NCBI RefSeq assembly: GCF_900107635.1
Contig: NZ_FNRD01000008.1
Span: 124,001-188,000, forward strand
From: Flavobacterium gillisiae
GTDB taxonomy: Bacteria > Bacteroidota > Bacteroidia > Flavobacteriales > Flavobacteriaceae
Reading direction: 5' to 3'
Length of the DNA: 64,000 nt
Of this stretch, positions 1-8,979 are shown piece after piece. The position numbers and the translations under genes are program-made. Each line of letters begins with the position of its first letter. The first letter of the stretch is position 1. The notes under the pieces are model-generated. The model ran no database searches. It saw nothing but the letters and a program-made list of their open reading frames with translations, and was not told the DNA's origin.

Positions 1-1278
1 AATTTAACATTAACAACCATTAAAAACAGCCAAAGTTACAATTGGGAGATGCTTGATGATATTCAACGCGACACCCCATCTCAATATTGGGATGCTTGTT
101 ATACAGCAATTGCTCATGCAAATCAAGCTTTGGATGCAATAAAAAAACTTGGTAATCCAGCTAACTTGAATCCACAAAGAGGAGAAGCTTTAATGGCAAG
201 AGCTTATGCTCATTATATGTTGGTCTCTTTTTGGTCTCAAAGATACAATCCCGCAACTGCTAATACAGACTTGGGTATTCCTTATGTCCTTGAACCAGAA
301 ACTGCTTTGATCCAAAAATACAACCGTAACACTGTTGCTGAAGTATATGCTTACATCAAAGCTGACATCGAAGAAGGCCTACCAATAGTTACAAGTAACT
401 ACACACTTCCTAAATTCCATTTTAACAAAGCAGCTGCAAATACTTTTGCGAGTCGTTTTTACGCTGTAACTGGAGAATGGGACAAAGTAATTGCAGTTTC
501 AAATGAATTAGGTAACACACCAGTTGCACAATTAAGAGATTATCAGTCGTACCTAGATGTAGATTTCAATACTGGTCAAAGAAAATATTCACAAGAGAGT
601 GAAAACACAAATCTTTTAATAGTATCTGCGTCTTCTATTTATTCAAGAAGTTTCTATTCTAATAGATTCCAATTAACAGGAGCTGATCGAAATGAACTTT
701 TTGGAAATAACACTAACTTAGTAAATAAAGAATTCCTTTACAGACCTTTATCTTATAATGGTCAGATAACAATCTTTGTTCCTAAATTTGTTGAGTATTT
801 CAAATACACTAATGCTAATGCCGGAATTGGACTTCCTTATGACGCTTTAGTATTACTAAGTAATGACGAACTGTTCTTAAACAGAATAGAAGCACATGTT
901 ATGACTAATCAGTTAGCCCTTGCTAATCAAGAAATGGACTACTTCTTATCTGTTCGTGTAAAACTTTACAATGCAGCAACGGATAAAATGACTGAGGCTA
1001 AAATAGTAGCTAAATATCCTGTAATTGAAAATGAGTACACACCATTTTATAGCATGACTGCCGTACAAACTTCATACATAAAGGCGATAGCCGAGATGAG
1101 ACGTAGAGAATTTATTCATGAAGGATTAAGATGGTTAGACATCAAACGTTTTGCTCTAAAAGTCACTCATAAAACATACAATCAACCTGATAAAGTTTTA
1201 GCGAAAGACGATTTACGTAAAGCAATTCAAATTCCATTGCATGTTACAAATACTGGAGTAGAAAAAAACCCTCGTTAA
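1..1278 (+). CDS. RagB/SusD family nutrient-uptake outer-membrane lipoprotein (5' partial)
   Basis: The reading frame is open from base 1, so the N-terminus with its lipobox lies outside the window; 425 codons plus stop remain. The visible start has the SusD pattern SQSYNWEML followed by YWDACYTAIAHANQALDAI. A TPR-like stretch (EALMARAYAHYMLVSFW) follows, and the protein closes with AEMRRREFIHEGLRWLDIKRF and a terminal NPR, both typical of this family. SusD proteins sit on the cell surface and cap a SusC TonB-dependent transporter, delivering glycans or other ligands. The susC partner is expected just upstream. Two lipoprotein genes follow at 21 and 71 nt, so this is probably one operon. The ligand cannot be told from sequence. 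Confidence 0.93.
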   Translation, partial: NLTLTTIKNSQSYNWEMLDDIQRDTPSQYWDACYTAIAHANQALDAIKKLGNPANLNPQRGEALMARAYAHYMLVSFWSQRYNPATANTDLGIPYVLEPETALIQKYNRNTVAEVYAYIKADIEEGLPIVTSNYTLPKFHFNKAAANTFASRFYAVTGEWDKVIAVSNELGNTPVAQLRDYQSYLDVDFNTGQRKYSQESENTNLLIVSASSIYSRSFYSNRFQLTGADRNELFGNNTNLVNKEFLYRPLSYNGQITIFVPKFVEYFKYTNANAGIGLPYDALVLLSNDELFLNRIEAHVMTNQLALANQEMDYFLSVRVKLYNAATDKMTEAKIVAKYPVIENEYTPFYSMTAVQTSYIKAIAEMRRREFIHEGLRWLDIKRFALKVTHKTYNQPDKVLAKDDLRKAIQIPLHVTNTGVEKNPR

Positions 1279-1299
1279 TTAATTTAACTAATTACTATT

Positions 1300-2160
1300 A
1301 TGAAAATAAAAAAACAATATAAAATTATAGCATTACTATGCACAGTGCTATTATTAGGAGCTTGTTCTGGTGAAGAACCTCTTAAAGAAAGTCAATTAGA
1401 TTTATCCACACCTGCTAAATCAGATTTAGATAAATGGATAGATGCTAACTACCTAGATATTTACAATATTAATGTTCAATACAAATGGAACCAAAACGCT
1501 GTGGATAACAACCGTTTTCTATACCCACCTCTACAGTCAAAAGTACAGCCGGTATTAGAAATTGTTCAAAAAATCTGGTTAGAGAGCTACAAGACAATTG
1601 CAGGTCCTAATTTTGTAAAAACAATTGCTCCTAGAGAATTTGTACTAGTTGGAGGTATCAACTTAAATACGACAGGAACTATTACATTAGGATTAGCCGA
1701 AGGTGGTAAAAGAATTACTTTATTCGAAACCGATAATGTAAATAAAAAAGATCGTGCCAATGTAAAGCGATTTATTCATACTATCCAACACGAATACATA
1801 CACATTTTGAATCAAACGAAACCTTTTGATGAGAAAACACTTTCTAAAATTACTCCAACTGGATATACTTCAAATTGGTATGCGACGTCTACAACAGTAG
1901 CAAGAGAGGAAGGTTTTATTACTGACTATGCTAGATCTAATATAAATGAAGATTTTGCAGAAATGGCAGCAATAATGTTGATTAACTCTAAAGCTGAATA
2001 TGCCGCAATTTTAGCAGCTATAACAAGCCAAACGGCTGTAGCTAACATCAAGGCTAAAGAAGCAGTAGTGGTTAAATATTTCAAAGACAATTTTGGTATC
2101 GATTTTTATAAGCTAAGAGATGAAGCTGAAAAGAACACTAATGCTGTTATAAACGGTTAG
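1300..2160 (+). CDS. SusD-linked zinc metallohydrolase lipoprotein (HExxH)
   Basis: 286 aa. The signal peptide ends in a lipobox (LLLGAC, Cys at about residue 22). The zinc motif QHEYIH (HExxH at about 164-168) is followed by NEDFAEM at about 217, a likely third ligand. This matches the family of zinc-metallohydrolase lipoproteins associated with substrate import, which travel with SusC/SusD genes. The likely site is the outer membrane, where it would process ligand or protein near the SusCD complex; the substrate is unknown. It starts 21 nt after the susD stop and precedes a DUF4302 gene. The start is supported by the signal peptide beginning at this ATG. Family assignment is good; the activity is inferred. 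Confidence 0.85.
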   Translation: MKIKKQYKIIALLCTVLLLGACSGEEPLKESQLDLSTPAKSDLDKWIDANYLDIYNINVQYKWNQNAVDNNRFLYPPLQSKVQPVLEIVQKIWLESYKTIAGPNFVKTIAPREFVLVGGINLNTTGTITLGLAEGGKRITLFETDNVNKKDRANVKRFIHTIQHEYIHILNQTKPFDEKTLSKITPTGYTSNWYATSTTVAREEGFITDYARSNINEDFAEMAAIMLINSKAEYAAILAAITSQTAVANIKAKEAVVVKYFKDNFGIDFYKLRDEAEKNTNAVING

Positions 2161-2231
2161 TAATTAAATAGGAGTTTTAGTTTATAAGACTCCTATAAAA
2201 ATCTCATTTATCATAACATAAATTAAAAATC

Positions 2232-3569
2232 ATGAAATTAAAAACTATAATAAATTATCTTTTGGTAGCTATTTTAGCCGTCCAATTGGTCTCTTGTGAT
2301 AATAAGGAGACTTTAGATTCTCCTTTTAACGCTACCCCTACAGAGCGTTTAAATGCAAAACAAAAAGAACTTAATGATCTATTACAATCATCCGAGTTTG
2401 GATGGAAAGCAATCTATTTTACAGATACTACTCAGTTAGGTGGTTTTACACATGTATTCAAGTTTAAAGATGGAAAAGTTGACATGGCATCAGACTTTGA
2501 TGATGATACTGCAGTCTATCCTAGTGAGTACAGCATTGGTTTAGGAAGTACGGTTAGCCTTATTTTTACAACTAAAAACAAAATTCATTTATTATCTGAT
2601 TCTAATAATTATCCTACGGCAGCCTTAAGAGGTAAGGGATATAAGGGAGACTTCCAGTTTTCATACTATGGACAAGATAACGGACAAATCGTTTTCAAAA
2701 CAAACAGAAGTTTTGAAGAATTACGTTTTGTAAAAGCAACCGCAACAGACTGGACTGATTTAGCTAAAAACAGAGCTATGATTCCTAATGTAGTTGGAGC
2801 TTCCACAAGACCTTTATTCAGACTATTAGAAACAAATGATGGTACAAAAGTTAGTCAATTCGATTTTTCTTTTACAGCACCCTCTCGATATGCAACAGCT
2901 AACTCTATTGAAACTGGTTCTTCTGTAACGAGCAACATGGGGATTGCATATACTCCAACAGGGATTATTGTTAGTCCTGCTGTAAAAGTAGGCACACAAA
3001 AACTATCAGTATTTACTTTTGATGCAGCAACTGGAAACTTTAATGCTACAGGTACAGGAGGAGCTACTGCATCAATCAGATACAGCAACAAACCTTTAGT
3101 ATTAACAGATGATTATAAACCACTATTAGCTGGAAATACGAAAACAGTTTATGCTTATATAGCTGCAAATTTAGCAACTGCACCAACTAACTCATTACTT
3201 TGTAATTCAATATTAAATGCCATAAATGCAAGTTTACCTTCAACTCAAAAAGTGAATAGAGTCACTTTTAATTTTAATGATGGGGCGAATGGCAGTTATA
3301 TTTCTTATTCGTTTACTGGCGGAAAAGCAACTCTATACCACTTTGTAAAAGTTACAGAAGATCCTGTAAACAAAACTTTAATACTTACTAATGACGGCTG
3401 GCTTGGCGGAAGTGAACCTGCTCTTTTAAAGGATTTAGACAAACAATTATTAGACACAAAAGGTTTATATGTAAAAAAAGAAAGTTTTAGAATAACATTC
3501 TCTAACAGTATCTACACCTTTACTAGCGCTTCAAGCAACTTTAGAATAACAACTTATGCATTTCAATAA
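2232..3569 (+). CDS. DUF4302 lipoprotein of the SusCD locus
   Basis: 445 aa with a signal peptide and lipobox (AVQLVSC, Cys at about 23). The mature start has the DUF4302 pattern RLNAKQKELNDLLQSSEFGWKA split by a few residues, then KFKDGKV and LRFVKAT further on. No catalytic motif is seen. DUF4302 proteins typically accompany SusC/SusD and the HExxH lipoprotein in Bacteroidetes, so a surface accessory role in uptake is likely but unproven. It is the last gene of the operon: a strong hairpin follows 20 nt after the stop, and the next gene is on the other strand. Confidence 0.82.
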   Translation: MKLKTIINYLLVAILAVQLVSCDNKETLDSPFNATPTERLNAKQKELNDLLQSSEFGWKAIYFTDTTQLGGFTHVFKFKDGKVDMASDFDDDTAVYPSEYSIGLGSTVSLIFTTKNKIHLLSDSNNYPTAALRGKGYKGDFQFSYYGQDNGQIVFKTNRSFEELRFVKATATDWTDLAKNRAMIPNVVGASTRPLFRLLETNDGTKVSQFDFSFTAPSRYATANSIETGSSVTSNMGIAYTPTGIIVSPAVKVGTQKLSVFTFDAATGNFNATGTGGATASIRYSNKPLVLTDDYKPLLAGNTKTVYAYIAANLATAPTNSLLCNSILNAINASLPSTQKVNRVTFNFNDGANGSYISYSFTGGKATLYHFVKVTEDPVNKTLILTNDGWLGGSEPALLKDLDKQLLDTKGLYVKKESFRITFSNSIYTFTSASSNFRITTYAFQ

Positions 3570-3589
3570 ATAGATCTATTTATTTAGTC

Positions 3590-3624
3590 AAATAGGCTGC
3601 CCTGCAAAGGCAGCCTATTTTTAT
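3590..3624 (+). terminator. Rho-independent terminator of the SusD operon
   Basis: Perfect 12-bp stem (AAATAGGCTGCC / GGCAGCCTATTT) with a 7-nt loop, followed by T-rich sequence. It lies between convergent genes and could serve both strands. Confidence 0.85.
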
Positions 3625-3642
3625 ATATATAAATATGAAAAT

Positions 3643-4290
3643 CTAATTCCTCAATTCCTTAAATTTCAGATACGAATAAACCACCGGCACTATCGAAATG
3701 ACAGCAATAATTGTGATAAGAATGTAAATGAAAATGCTTTTATCTATAATCAAGCTCCCTAACACGATCAATAACCCGCCAACAATCCATAGTTTACCCG
3801 CCATTATGTGCGTTAATTTCCAAACTTCCTTACTCTCTAATGTCCATGGAGTTTTTATTCCAATAAAATAATTGGGCTGAATTACTTTGAAATAATTACC
3901 TAACGCAATAAACAAAACACCTATGGGAATGAAAATCAAATTCGCACTTGAAGTGGATTGATTTACCGATATATGTAAAATAATAAAAGCTAAAGTCGAC
4001 ATGAACAAAACCAAGATAAATTTTAATTGGTAATACTTCCCTCCCATTTGCTCGATTTTCTTTTTCGGATCAATTTTAGGAACAACTACCATTAATACAT
4101 AAGTCAAAACAGGCAATAAAAACAACAAGGTTATCAATGAATATTTATCTCCCCATTTATCAACTTCTCCCTTGTAATTCCAATGCGTTGGTACTTTCTC
4201 TGGTAATGTATTCCAAATTATAGCTAAATAGATGAAAGGTGCCACTACAATTCCAATTAAAGGTAGCTCTTTTTTTAAGGTTAATTTCAT
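3643..4290 (-). CDS. SdpI-like DUF1648 membrane protein
   Basis: 215 aa with about six hydrophobic segments (near residues 10-27, 53-70, 89-107, 117-134, 164-181 and 188-206). The N-terminal DUF1648 motif is KVPTHWNYKGEVDKWGDK. The C-terminal half has the SdpI signature NYFIGIKTPWTLES followed by VWKLTH. In Bacillus subtilis SdpI gives immunity to the SdpC toxin and sequesters the repressor SdpR. No toxin gene is seen here, so immunity to a self-made toxin is not implied. It sits 4 nt after an ArsR-type repressor gene, the same order as sdpR-sdpI, and is surely co-transcribed with it. Confidence 0.85.
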   Translation of the reverse strand: MKLTLKKELPLIGIVVAPFIYLAIIWNTLPEKVPTHWNYKGEVDKWGDKYSLITLLFLLPVLTYVLMVVVPKIDPKKKIEQMGGKYYQLKFILVLFMSTLAFIILHISVNQSTSSANLIFIPIGVLFIALGNYFKVIQPNYFIGIKTPWTLESKEVWKLTHIMAGKLWIVGGLLIVLGSLIIDKSIFIYILITIIAVISIVPVVYSYLKFKELRN

Positions 4291-4294
4291 GATT

Positions 4295-4549
4295 TTATTT
4301 TTTAAAAGTTAATATCCATTGCAATACATCCTCCATCACCGTTGTGTTAATGGAATAAATGATGAATTGACCGTTTTTTTCGAAAGTGATCAAATCCGCA
4401 CGTTTCAAAATGTCCAAATGATGTGAAATACTAGGTTTTGAAATATTGAAATGAGCTGCAATTTCACCTGCCGATAAATCCTTAACTTTCAAAAGTTCTA
4501 ATATCTCCCTCCGGGTTACATCATTTAATGCTTTAAAAATGGCATTCAT
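4295..4549 (-). CDS. ArsR/SdpR-type autorepressor
   Basis: 84 aa, essentially one winged-helix domain. The recognition region is LSAGEIAAHFNISKPSISHHL, followed by the wing KNGQFIIYSI. No metal-binding cysteine pair is present, so it is closer to SdpR/autorepressor types than to metal sensors. It is the first gene of a two-gene unit with the SdpI-like protein. A 9-bp inverted repeat lies 15 nt upstream of its start and is the likely operator, giving autorepression. The signal sensed is unknown; by analogy with SdpR, the membrane partner might bind and remove it from DNA. Confidence 0.87.
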   Translation of the reverse strand: MNAIFKALNDVTRREILELLKVKDLSAGEIAAHFNISKPSISHHLDILKRADLITFEKNGQFIIYSINTTVMEDVLQWILTFKK

Positions 4550-4563
4550 TATTTTGTATTTAT

Positions 4564-4587
4564 ATATTTAGACAAATATCTAAATAT
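4564..4587. promoter_or_regulatory. Operator palindrome of the sdpR/sdpI-like unit
   Basis: Perfect inverted repeat ATATTTAGA-N6-TCTAAATAT just upstream of the repressor start. The 6-nt centre, read on the minus strand, gives TATTTG, part of a near-consensus -7 box. A repressor bound here would cover the promoter. Repressor binding is inferred. Confidence 0.7.
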
Positions 4588-4644
4588 TATTTTGAATGAC
4601 AAAATTAAATTTGAATTTAGTACATTTACACAAATTACTAAACT

Positions 4645-6237
4645 ATGCCTACCGACTGTATCAGCTATCAAAATTCAGGGTATTTCTCCCCGTTGATGAA
4701 TGATTATTTAGATCAAAAAAACAATTTACACTCTTTATACAATCGCTTCCCCACACTTGAAAACTTTGAGGGACAAATCCTCGAAAAGCAGACCAATTTC
4801 GACAATTCAAGTAGAATCACTTTAGTTTCGGTTCTACAAAAACAATATGCTGGTATTGAAAGCTCCCATTTAACACTTCAAAATATTGAAGCTTTGAAAG
4901 TGAACAATACTTTTACAGTAACCACCGGACATCAATTAAACCTATTTACCGGTCCTCTATATTTCCTTTATAAAATTATCTCCACGATTAATCTTACCAA
5001 GGAATTAAAGGCAAAATATCCTGCCTATAACTTTGTCCCTATCTATTGGATGGCGACCGAAGACCATGATTTTGAAGAGATTAATTATTTTAATTTTAAA
5101 GGAAAAAAATTCAGGTGGAACAAGGAAAGCACTGGACCTGTGGGAAGATTGTCTACCGAAGGATTATCAGATGTTTTTGAACTATATTCCCAGGAATTAG
5201 GTTCAAGTACGAATGCTGAAACCTTGAAGAACTTATTTAAAGATGCCTATCTAAATCACGACAATTTAGCAGATGCTACACGTCATTTAGCGAATGCACT
5301 TTTTGGAGCTCAAGGTCTGGTAATTCTTGATGCTGATGATACCAATCTCAAGCGTAGCTTTATTCCTTTTGCAAAAGAAGAATTACTACACCAAACTTCA
5401 CATAAAGCAGTACTTGAAACAACTGAAAAATTAAACAAGTACAACATACAGGTAAATCCACGCGAAATCAATTTGTTTTATATCGAAGATAAAATGCGAG
5501 AACGCATTATTCTGGAAGAGGGGAAATACAAAATAAACAATACTAAAATTGAATATTCTGAGGACGAGATCTTGACATTACTAGATACCAACCCGGAAAT
5601 ATTCAGCCCTAACGTGATTATGCGTCCATTATATCAGGAAGTAATTTTACCAAATCTTTGTTACATTGGTGGAGGTGGAGAAATTGCCTATTGGTTGGAA
5701 TTAAAATCATTTTTTGACGCGGTAAAGGTTACTTTCCCAATGTTATTAGTGCGTAACTCTGTTCTTTTAGCGTCTGAAAAGCAACTAAAAAAGGCAGATA
5801 AACTAGAATTAACTTGGAGTGACTTATTTTCTAAACAAGCCGATTTAGTAAATACTAAAACAATACAATTATCGGAATTCCCAATCGATATGTCCACTTT
5901 AAAAAAACAGCTTCAAGAACAATTCAAAGCATTGTATGAGATTACTAAACTAACCGATAAATCCTTCGTTGGAGCAGTAAAAGCACAAGAAATAAAACAA
6001 ACCAAAGGATTAAACAATCTTGAAAAACGCTTATTAAAAGCACAAAAAAGAAAGTTAAGCGATATATTAGAACGCATCACCGACTTACAAAACGAACTGT
6101 TTCCTAATAAAAGTCTGCAGGAACGTCAAGCTAATTTTTCAGAATACTATTTGGAATCGGACGCTAATTTAATTCCAAGAGTAATCGATACCTTGAAACC
6201 TTTAGAACAAGATTTTAATATAATTACACTTTCATAA
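4645..6237 (+). CDS. bshC: Bacillithiol biosynthesis cysteine-adding enzyme BshC
   Basis: 530 aa, the usual BshC length. It carries the family motifs VTTGHQLNLFTGPLYFLYKI near residue 92, PIYWMATEDHDFEEIN near 132, and RPLYQEVILPNLCYIGGGGE near 325. The C-terminal part is helical and charged, in keeping with the coiled coil of BshC. The enzyme adds cysteine to glucosaminyl-malate in the last step of bacillithiol synthesis in the cytoplasm. The gene is divergent from the repressor unit and is followed by a membrane acyltransferase gene 58 nt on. The other bsh genes are not in the window. Confidence 0.93.
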   Translation: MPTDCISYQNSGYFSPLMNDYLDQKNNLHSLYNRFPTLENFEGQILEKQTNFDNSSRITLVSVLQKQYAGIESSHLTLQNIEALKVNNTFTVTTGHQLNLFTGPLYFLYKIISTINLTKELKAKYPAYNFVPIYWMATEDHDFEEINYFNFKGKKFRWNKESTGPVGRLSTEGLSDVFELYSQELGSSTNAETLKNLFKDAYLNHDNLADATRHLANALFGAQGLVILDADDTNLKRSFIPFAKEELLHQTSHKAVLETTEKLNKYNIQVNPREINLFYIEDKMRERIILEEGKYKINNTKIEYSEDEILTLLDTNPEIFSPNVIMRPLYQEVILPNLCYIGGGGEIAYWLELKSFFDAVKVTFPMLLVRNSVLLASEKQLKKADKLELTWSDLFSKQADLVNTKTIQLSEFPIDMSTLKKQLQEQFKALYEITKLTDKSFVGAVKAQEIKQTKGLNNLEKRLLKAQKRKLSDILERITDLQNELFPNKSLQERQANFSEYYLESDANLIPRVIDTLKPLEQDFNIITLS

Positions 6238-6295
6238 AGGAATACAAGCATTAAAAAAATAGTACGTACTTTTAATTATAATCAAACGAAAAGCA

Positions 6296-7567
6296 ATGGT
6301 AAAAGAACGCTTAATTTCATTGGATATATTTAGAGGGCTTACTGTTTTAATGATGACCATAGTCAATAACCCAGGTGATTGGTCCGCCATATATCCACCG
6401 TTAGAACATGCGGATTGGAATGGCTGGACTCCAACTGATCTAGTTTTTCCTTTTTTTATTTTGATCATGGGGGTAGCAATTCCCTTTGCTCTACCATCAA
6501 AAACTTTTGATGTCGCCACTTTCACTAAAATAGTAGCGCGCTCGCTTCGGATAATTTGCTTGGGTATCTTTTTTAATTATTTTGGTAAAATTCAACTTTT
6601 CGAATTAGAGGGAATCCCATTATTACTGGCAAGATTGGCAATAACATTTGGTGTAGGCTATGCCCTTTTGGGTAATTTTAATTCTAAAATCAAATTGTAC
6701 CTCGCGCTTACAATTTTTGCAGCATATCTCTTTTTGGCTTTTGGTGGTATCGAGGCCTATAAGGAAGTTAGACTTCCTGGTGTACTGCAACGCATAGGGA
6801 TTGTTTATTTTTTCATATCTCTACTGTACCTCAAAACAAATCAAAAAACACAAATAATAACGGCCATAGCATTATTGTTAGGGTATTGGATGTTAATGAC
6901 ACTTATACCCGTTCCTGGAATTGGCGAAGCAAACCTTGAAAAAGGAACTAATTTAGCCGCTTGGCTCGATAATGCTCTATTAAAAGACCATTTGTGGGTG
7001 TATTCAAAAACATGGGATCCAGAAGGAATTCTAAGTACCCTACCCGCTATCGCTACTGGAATAATAGGAATCTTGATTGGGCAATTACTAAATAGCAACA
7101 TCAGTAAACTTGAGGTTTTAAAAAAAATGATAATTACAGGAAGCGTACTGCTCCTACTTGGATTGCTTTGGAATAGCATTTTCCCAATAAACAAATCGCT
7201 GTGGACCAGTTCCTATGTTTTATTCACTGCCGGTCTGGGTATACTCGTTTTTACCTTTTTCTATTATATAATTGACACTTTAAACATCAAGAATGGATTC
7301 AAATTATTCTTGATTTGGGGTGTAAACCCAATGATTGTTTTTTCATTTTCCCAAATCATACCGCAAGGATTAAGAATGATTCAATTTCAAAACACACAAA
7401 TTCCATCGGAACAGATAAACCTGCAGCAATATCTCTATAGTTTTTGGATTCTCCCCTCTTTCAATAATCCCATGACGGCATCTTTAGCTGGGGCTTTAAT
7501 TTACTCATGTATATGGAGTTTCATTTTGTGGCTCTTTTACAAAAACCGCTTAATTTTTAAAGTGTAG
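6296..7567 (+). CDS. HGSNAT/DUF5009-like membrane acyltransferase
   Basis: 423 aa with 10-11 hydrophobic segments. The start RLISLDIFRGLTVLMMTIVN and the following WNGWTPTDLVFPFFIL match the heparan-alpha-glucosaminide N-acetyltransferase catalytic family (YeiB/DUF5009 group). The motif LPGVLQRIGIVYF is also typical. Bacterial members are inner-membrane proteins thought to move acyl groups across the membrane to sugars; none is proved here. The ATG at 6296 is chosen because the conserved LDIFRG segment follows at once. It is downstream of bshC on the same strand. Confidence 0.82.
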   Translation: MVKERLISLDIFRGLTVLMMTIVNNPGDWSAIYPPLEHADWNGWTPTDLVFPFFILIMGVAIPFALPSKTFDVATFTKIVARSLRIICLGIFFNYFGKIQLFELEGIPLLLARLAITFGVGYALLGNFNSKIKLYLALTIFAAYLFLAFGGIEAYKEVRLPGVLQRIGIVYFFISLLYLKTNQKTQIITAIALLLGYWMLMTLIPVPGIGEANLEKGTNLAAWLDNALLKDHLWVYSKTWDPEGILSTLPAIATGIIGILIGQLLNSNISKLEVLKKMIITGSVLLLLGLLWNSIFPINKSLWTSSYVLFTAGLGILVFTFFYYIIDTLNIKNGFKLFLIWGVNPMIVFSFSQIIPQGLRMIQFQNTQIPSEQINLQQYLYSFWILPSFNNPMTASLAGALIYSCIWSFILWLFYKNRLIFKV

Positions 7568-7642
7568 GCTAAAAAAACAGTATAATTAGCAAATAAAAAA
7601 GCCTAAACTGCTGATTTCCTAATTTCAATTCAAAAAAAAGTC

Positions 7643-7650
7643 TACTTTTG
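7643..7650 (+). promoter_or_regulatory. Bacteroidetes -7 box for ndk
   Basis: TACTTTTG matches TANNTTTG exactly, 27 nt before the ndk start. No convincing -33 TTG is seen at the usual distance. Confidence 0.6.
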
Positions 7651-7677
7651 CACAAAATCTAAAAAATACAAAACAAA

Positions 7678-8097
7678 ATGGCTACAAATAGAACATTTAC
7701 AATGATTAAGCCTGATGCTGTTGCTAACGGACACATCGGAAACATACTTGCAATGATTACAAACGCAGGTTTCAAAATTGTTTCTTTGAAATTAACTCAA
7801 CTTACTGTAGCAGATGCTCAAGCATTTTACTCAGTACACGCTGCAAGACCATTCTACGGTGAATTAGTAGAATTTATGTCAAGAGGAGCTATTGTTGCTG
7901 CTATTTTAGAAAAAGACAACGCTGTTGAAGATTTTAGAACATTAATCGGTGCTACTAATCCAGCTGATGCTGCTGAAGGTACAATCCGTAAAGCATATGC
8001 TACTTCTATTGGAGAAAATGCAGTTCACGGTTCTGACAGTGATGAAAACGCAGCTATCGAAGGTGCTTTTCATTTTGCAGGAAGAGAGCAATTCTAG
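7678..8097 (+). CDS. ndk: Nucleoside diphosphate kinase
   Basis: 139 aa, normal length. It starts [18 protein letters not shown], as expected of Ndk. The active-site region is [18 protein letters not shown], followed by [13 protein letters not shown] with the phosphorylated histidine in AVHGSDS. Ndk transfers the gamma phosphate between nucleoside triphosphates and diphosphates in the cytoplasm. It has its own -7 box and a strong terminator, so it is probably monocistronic. Confidence 0.97.
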   Translation: MATNRTFTMIKPDAVANGHIGNILAMITNAGFKIVSLKLTQLTVADAQAFYSVHAARPFYGELVEFMSRGAIVAAILEKDNAVEDFRTLIGATNPADAAEGTIRKAYATSIGENAVHGSDSDENAAIEGAFHFAGREQF

Positions 8098-8117
8098 ATT
8101 TTAGAATGTTGATTAAC

Positions 8118-8237
8118 GATTTTTGATTGCAGATTTAAAAATCATCACATAAAAAATTCCCGTTTCCAAAAGAAACGGGAATTTTTTATATCTACTAAAA
8201 TCTGAAATCAAAAATCTGCATTCTGAAATCAAAAATC
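8118..8237. repeat. Degenerate GATTTTTGATTnCAGA repeats
   Basis: Two exact 16-bp direct copies of TCTGAAATCAAAAATC lie at 8201-8216 and 8222-8237. A near copy in the opposite sense (GATTTTTGATTGCAGA) lies at 8118-8133. They bracket the ndk terminator between the convergent ndk and DUF721 genes. There are no spacers of CRISPR type. Confidence 0.6.
8151..8187. terminator. Bidirectional terminator between ndk and DUF721 gene
   Basis: A-run, perfect stem ATTCCCGTTTC / GAAACGGGAAT with a CAAAA loop, then a T-run. It is symmetrical and so can act on both converging transcripts. Confidence 0.9.
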
Positions 8238-8238
8238 T

Positions 8239-8535
8239 TTATCTCAACACCACATCTCTCACCACATCGCGACGCAGTTCTTCGTTTATCATCTTGACAA
8301 TTTTACTTTTCCCGTGACTCAACTCTTCACGAAGTACAGACGAACTCAACTCAACATACAGCGTACTTCCTTTCAATACCACATTTTTAGTATAACTGTT
8401 CACACCGTTCCCCATTAGATTTTTCCAGGCATCCTTAACGTCTATCTGGTCCATTCCCGGCTGTAGTTTGTTAACTTGGATAATTTGCTTTAAAACATCC
8501 CCAACCGTACTTTGATTATTTAGTCTTTTCGCCAT
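8239..8535 (-). CDS. DUF721 (DciA-like) protein
   Basis: 98 aa. The pattern TVGDVLKQIIQVNKLQPGMDQIDVKDAWKNLMG, in pieces, followed by LYVELSSSVLREELS, is the usual short DUF721 domain of Bacteroidetes. DUF721 proteins are KH-like, and the larger DciA members help load the replicative helicase. Whether this short form does so is not shown. The gene overlaps the 3' end of the upstream lipoprotein gene by 20 nt in another frame, suggesting translational coupling. Confidence 0.8.
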   Translation of the reverse strand: MAKRLNNQSTVGDVLKQIIQVNKLQPGMDQIDVKDAWKNLMGNGVNSYTKNVVLKGSTLYVELSSSVLREELSHGKSKIVKMINEELRRDVVRDVVLR

Positions 8536-8959
8536 CGCTTGTCAAATTTATTGGTCCTGCTTTCTTATAATGATATTCCTTCTTCTCTTCATTTCGCACC
8601 ACTAACTCCTTATCAGAGACAGCAATTAATTCTTCACTCCATTTCGCATAAGGAGTAGAATAATCTAAGAATGCTTTACCCTCTTTAAATCGTACCACCA
8701 CATTCTCATAAGCATCATTCACTAAAAAACTACCGTCTAATTGAGGCATCACTTTCTTTCGGATGCCATTATTGTTCTTGGTAATCTCAAAATAATCATA
8801 ACTTTCATTCATTTTATAATCCTTGTCTTCCCCGTCGTCAAAAACCACTTTTTCTATTTCCCAATAGCCATTCAACTTGGAGATATCTGTAGGTTCAATC
8901 TTTTGTTGACAACCCACAAAAAACAAAGAGAGCACTAAAATTCTAAGTGTATTTATCAT
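8516..8959 (-). CDS. Small lipoprotein, lipocalin-like fold likely
   Basis: 147 aa. Short signal peptide with a lipobox-like LFFVGC (Cys at 17). The mature part is a run of short beta strands (LNGYWEIEKVVFDDGED, YDYFEITKN, VVVRFKEGKAFLDYST, KELVVRNEEKKEYHYKK), like small lipocalin-type lipoproteins. No catalytic residue stands out and I do not recognise a named family. It is the first gene of a pair with the overlapping DUF721 gene. An R1 repeat begins 20 nt upstream of its start. Confidence 0.75.
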   Translation of the reverse strand: MINTLRILVLSLFFVGCQQKIEPTDISKLNGYWEIEKVVFDDGEDKDYKMNESYDYFEITKNNNGIRKKVMPQLDGSFLVNDAYENVVVRFKEGKAFLDYSTPYAKWSEELIAVSDKELVVRNEEKKEYHYKKAGPINLTSDGEKTK

Positions 8960-8979
8960 ATCAATTATCTATTTTTTTT

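Noticed and set aside
8201..8237. A CRISPR-like pair of 16-bp direct repeats
   Set aside because: Only two direct copies with a 5-nt gap, and one inverted copy; no spacer structure or cas gene.
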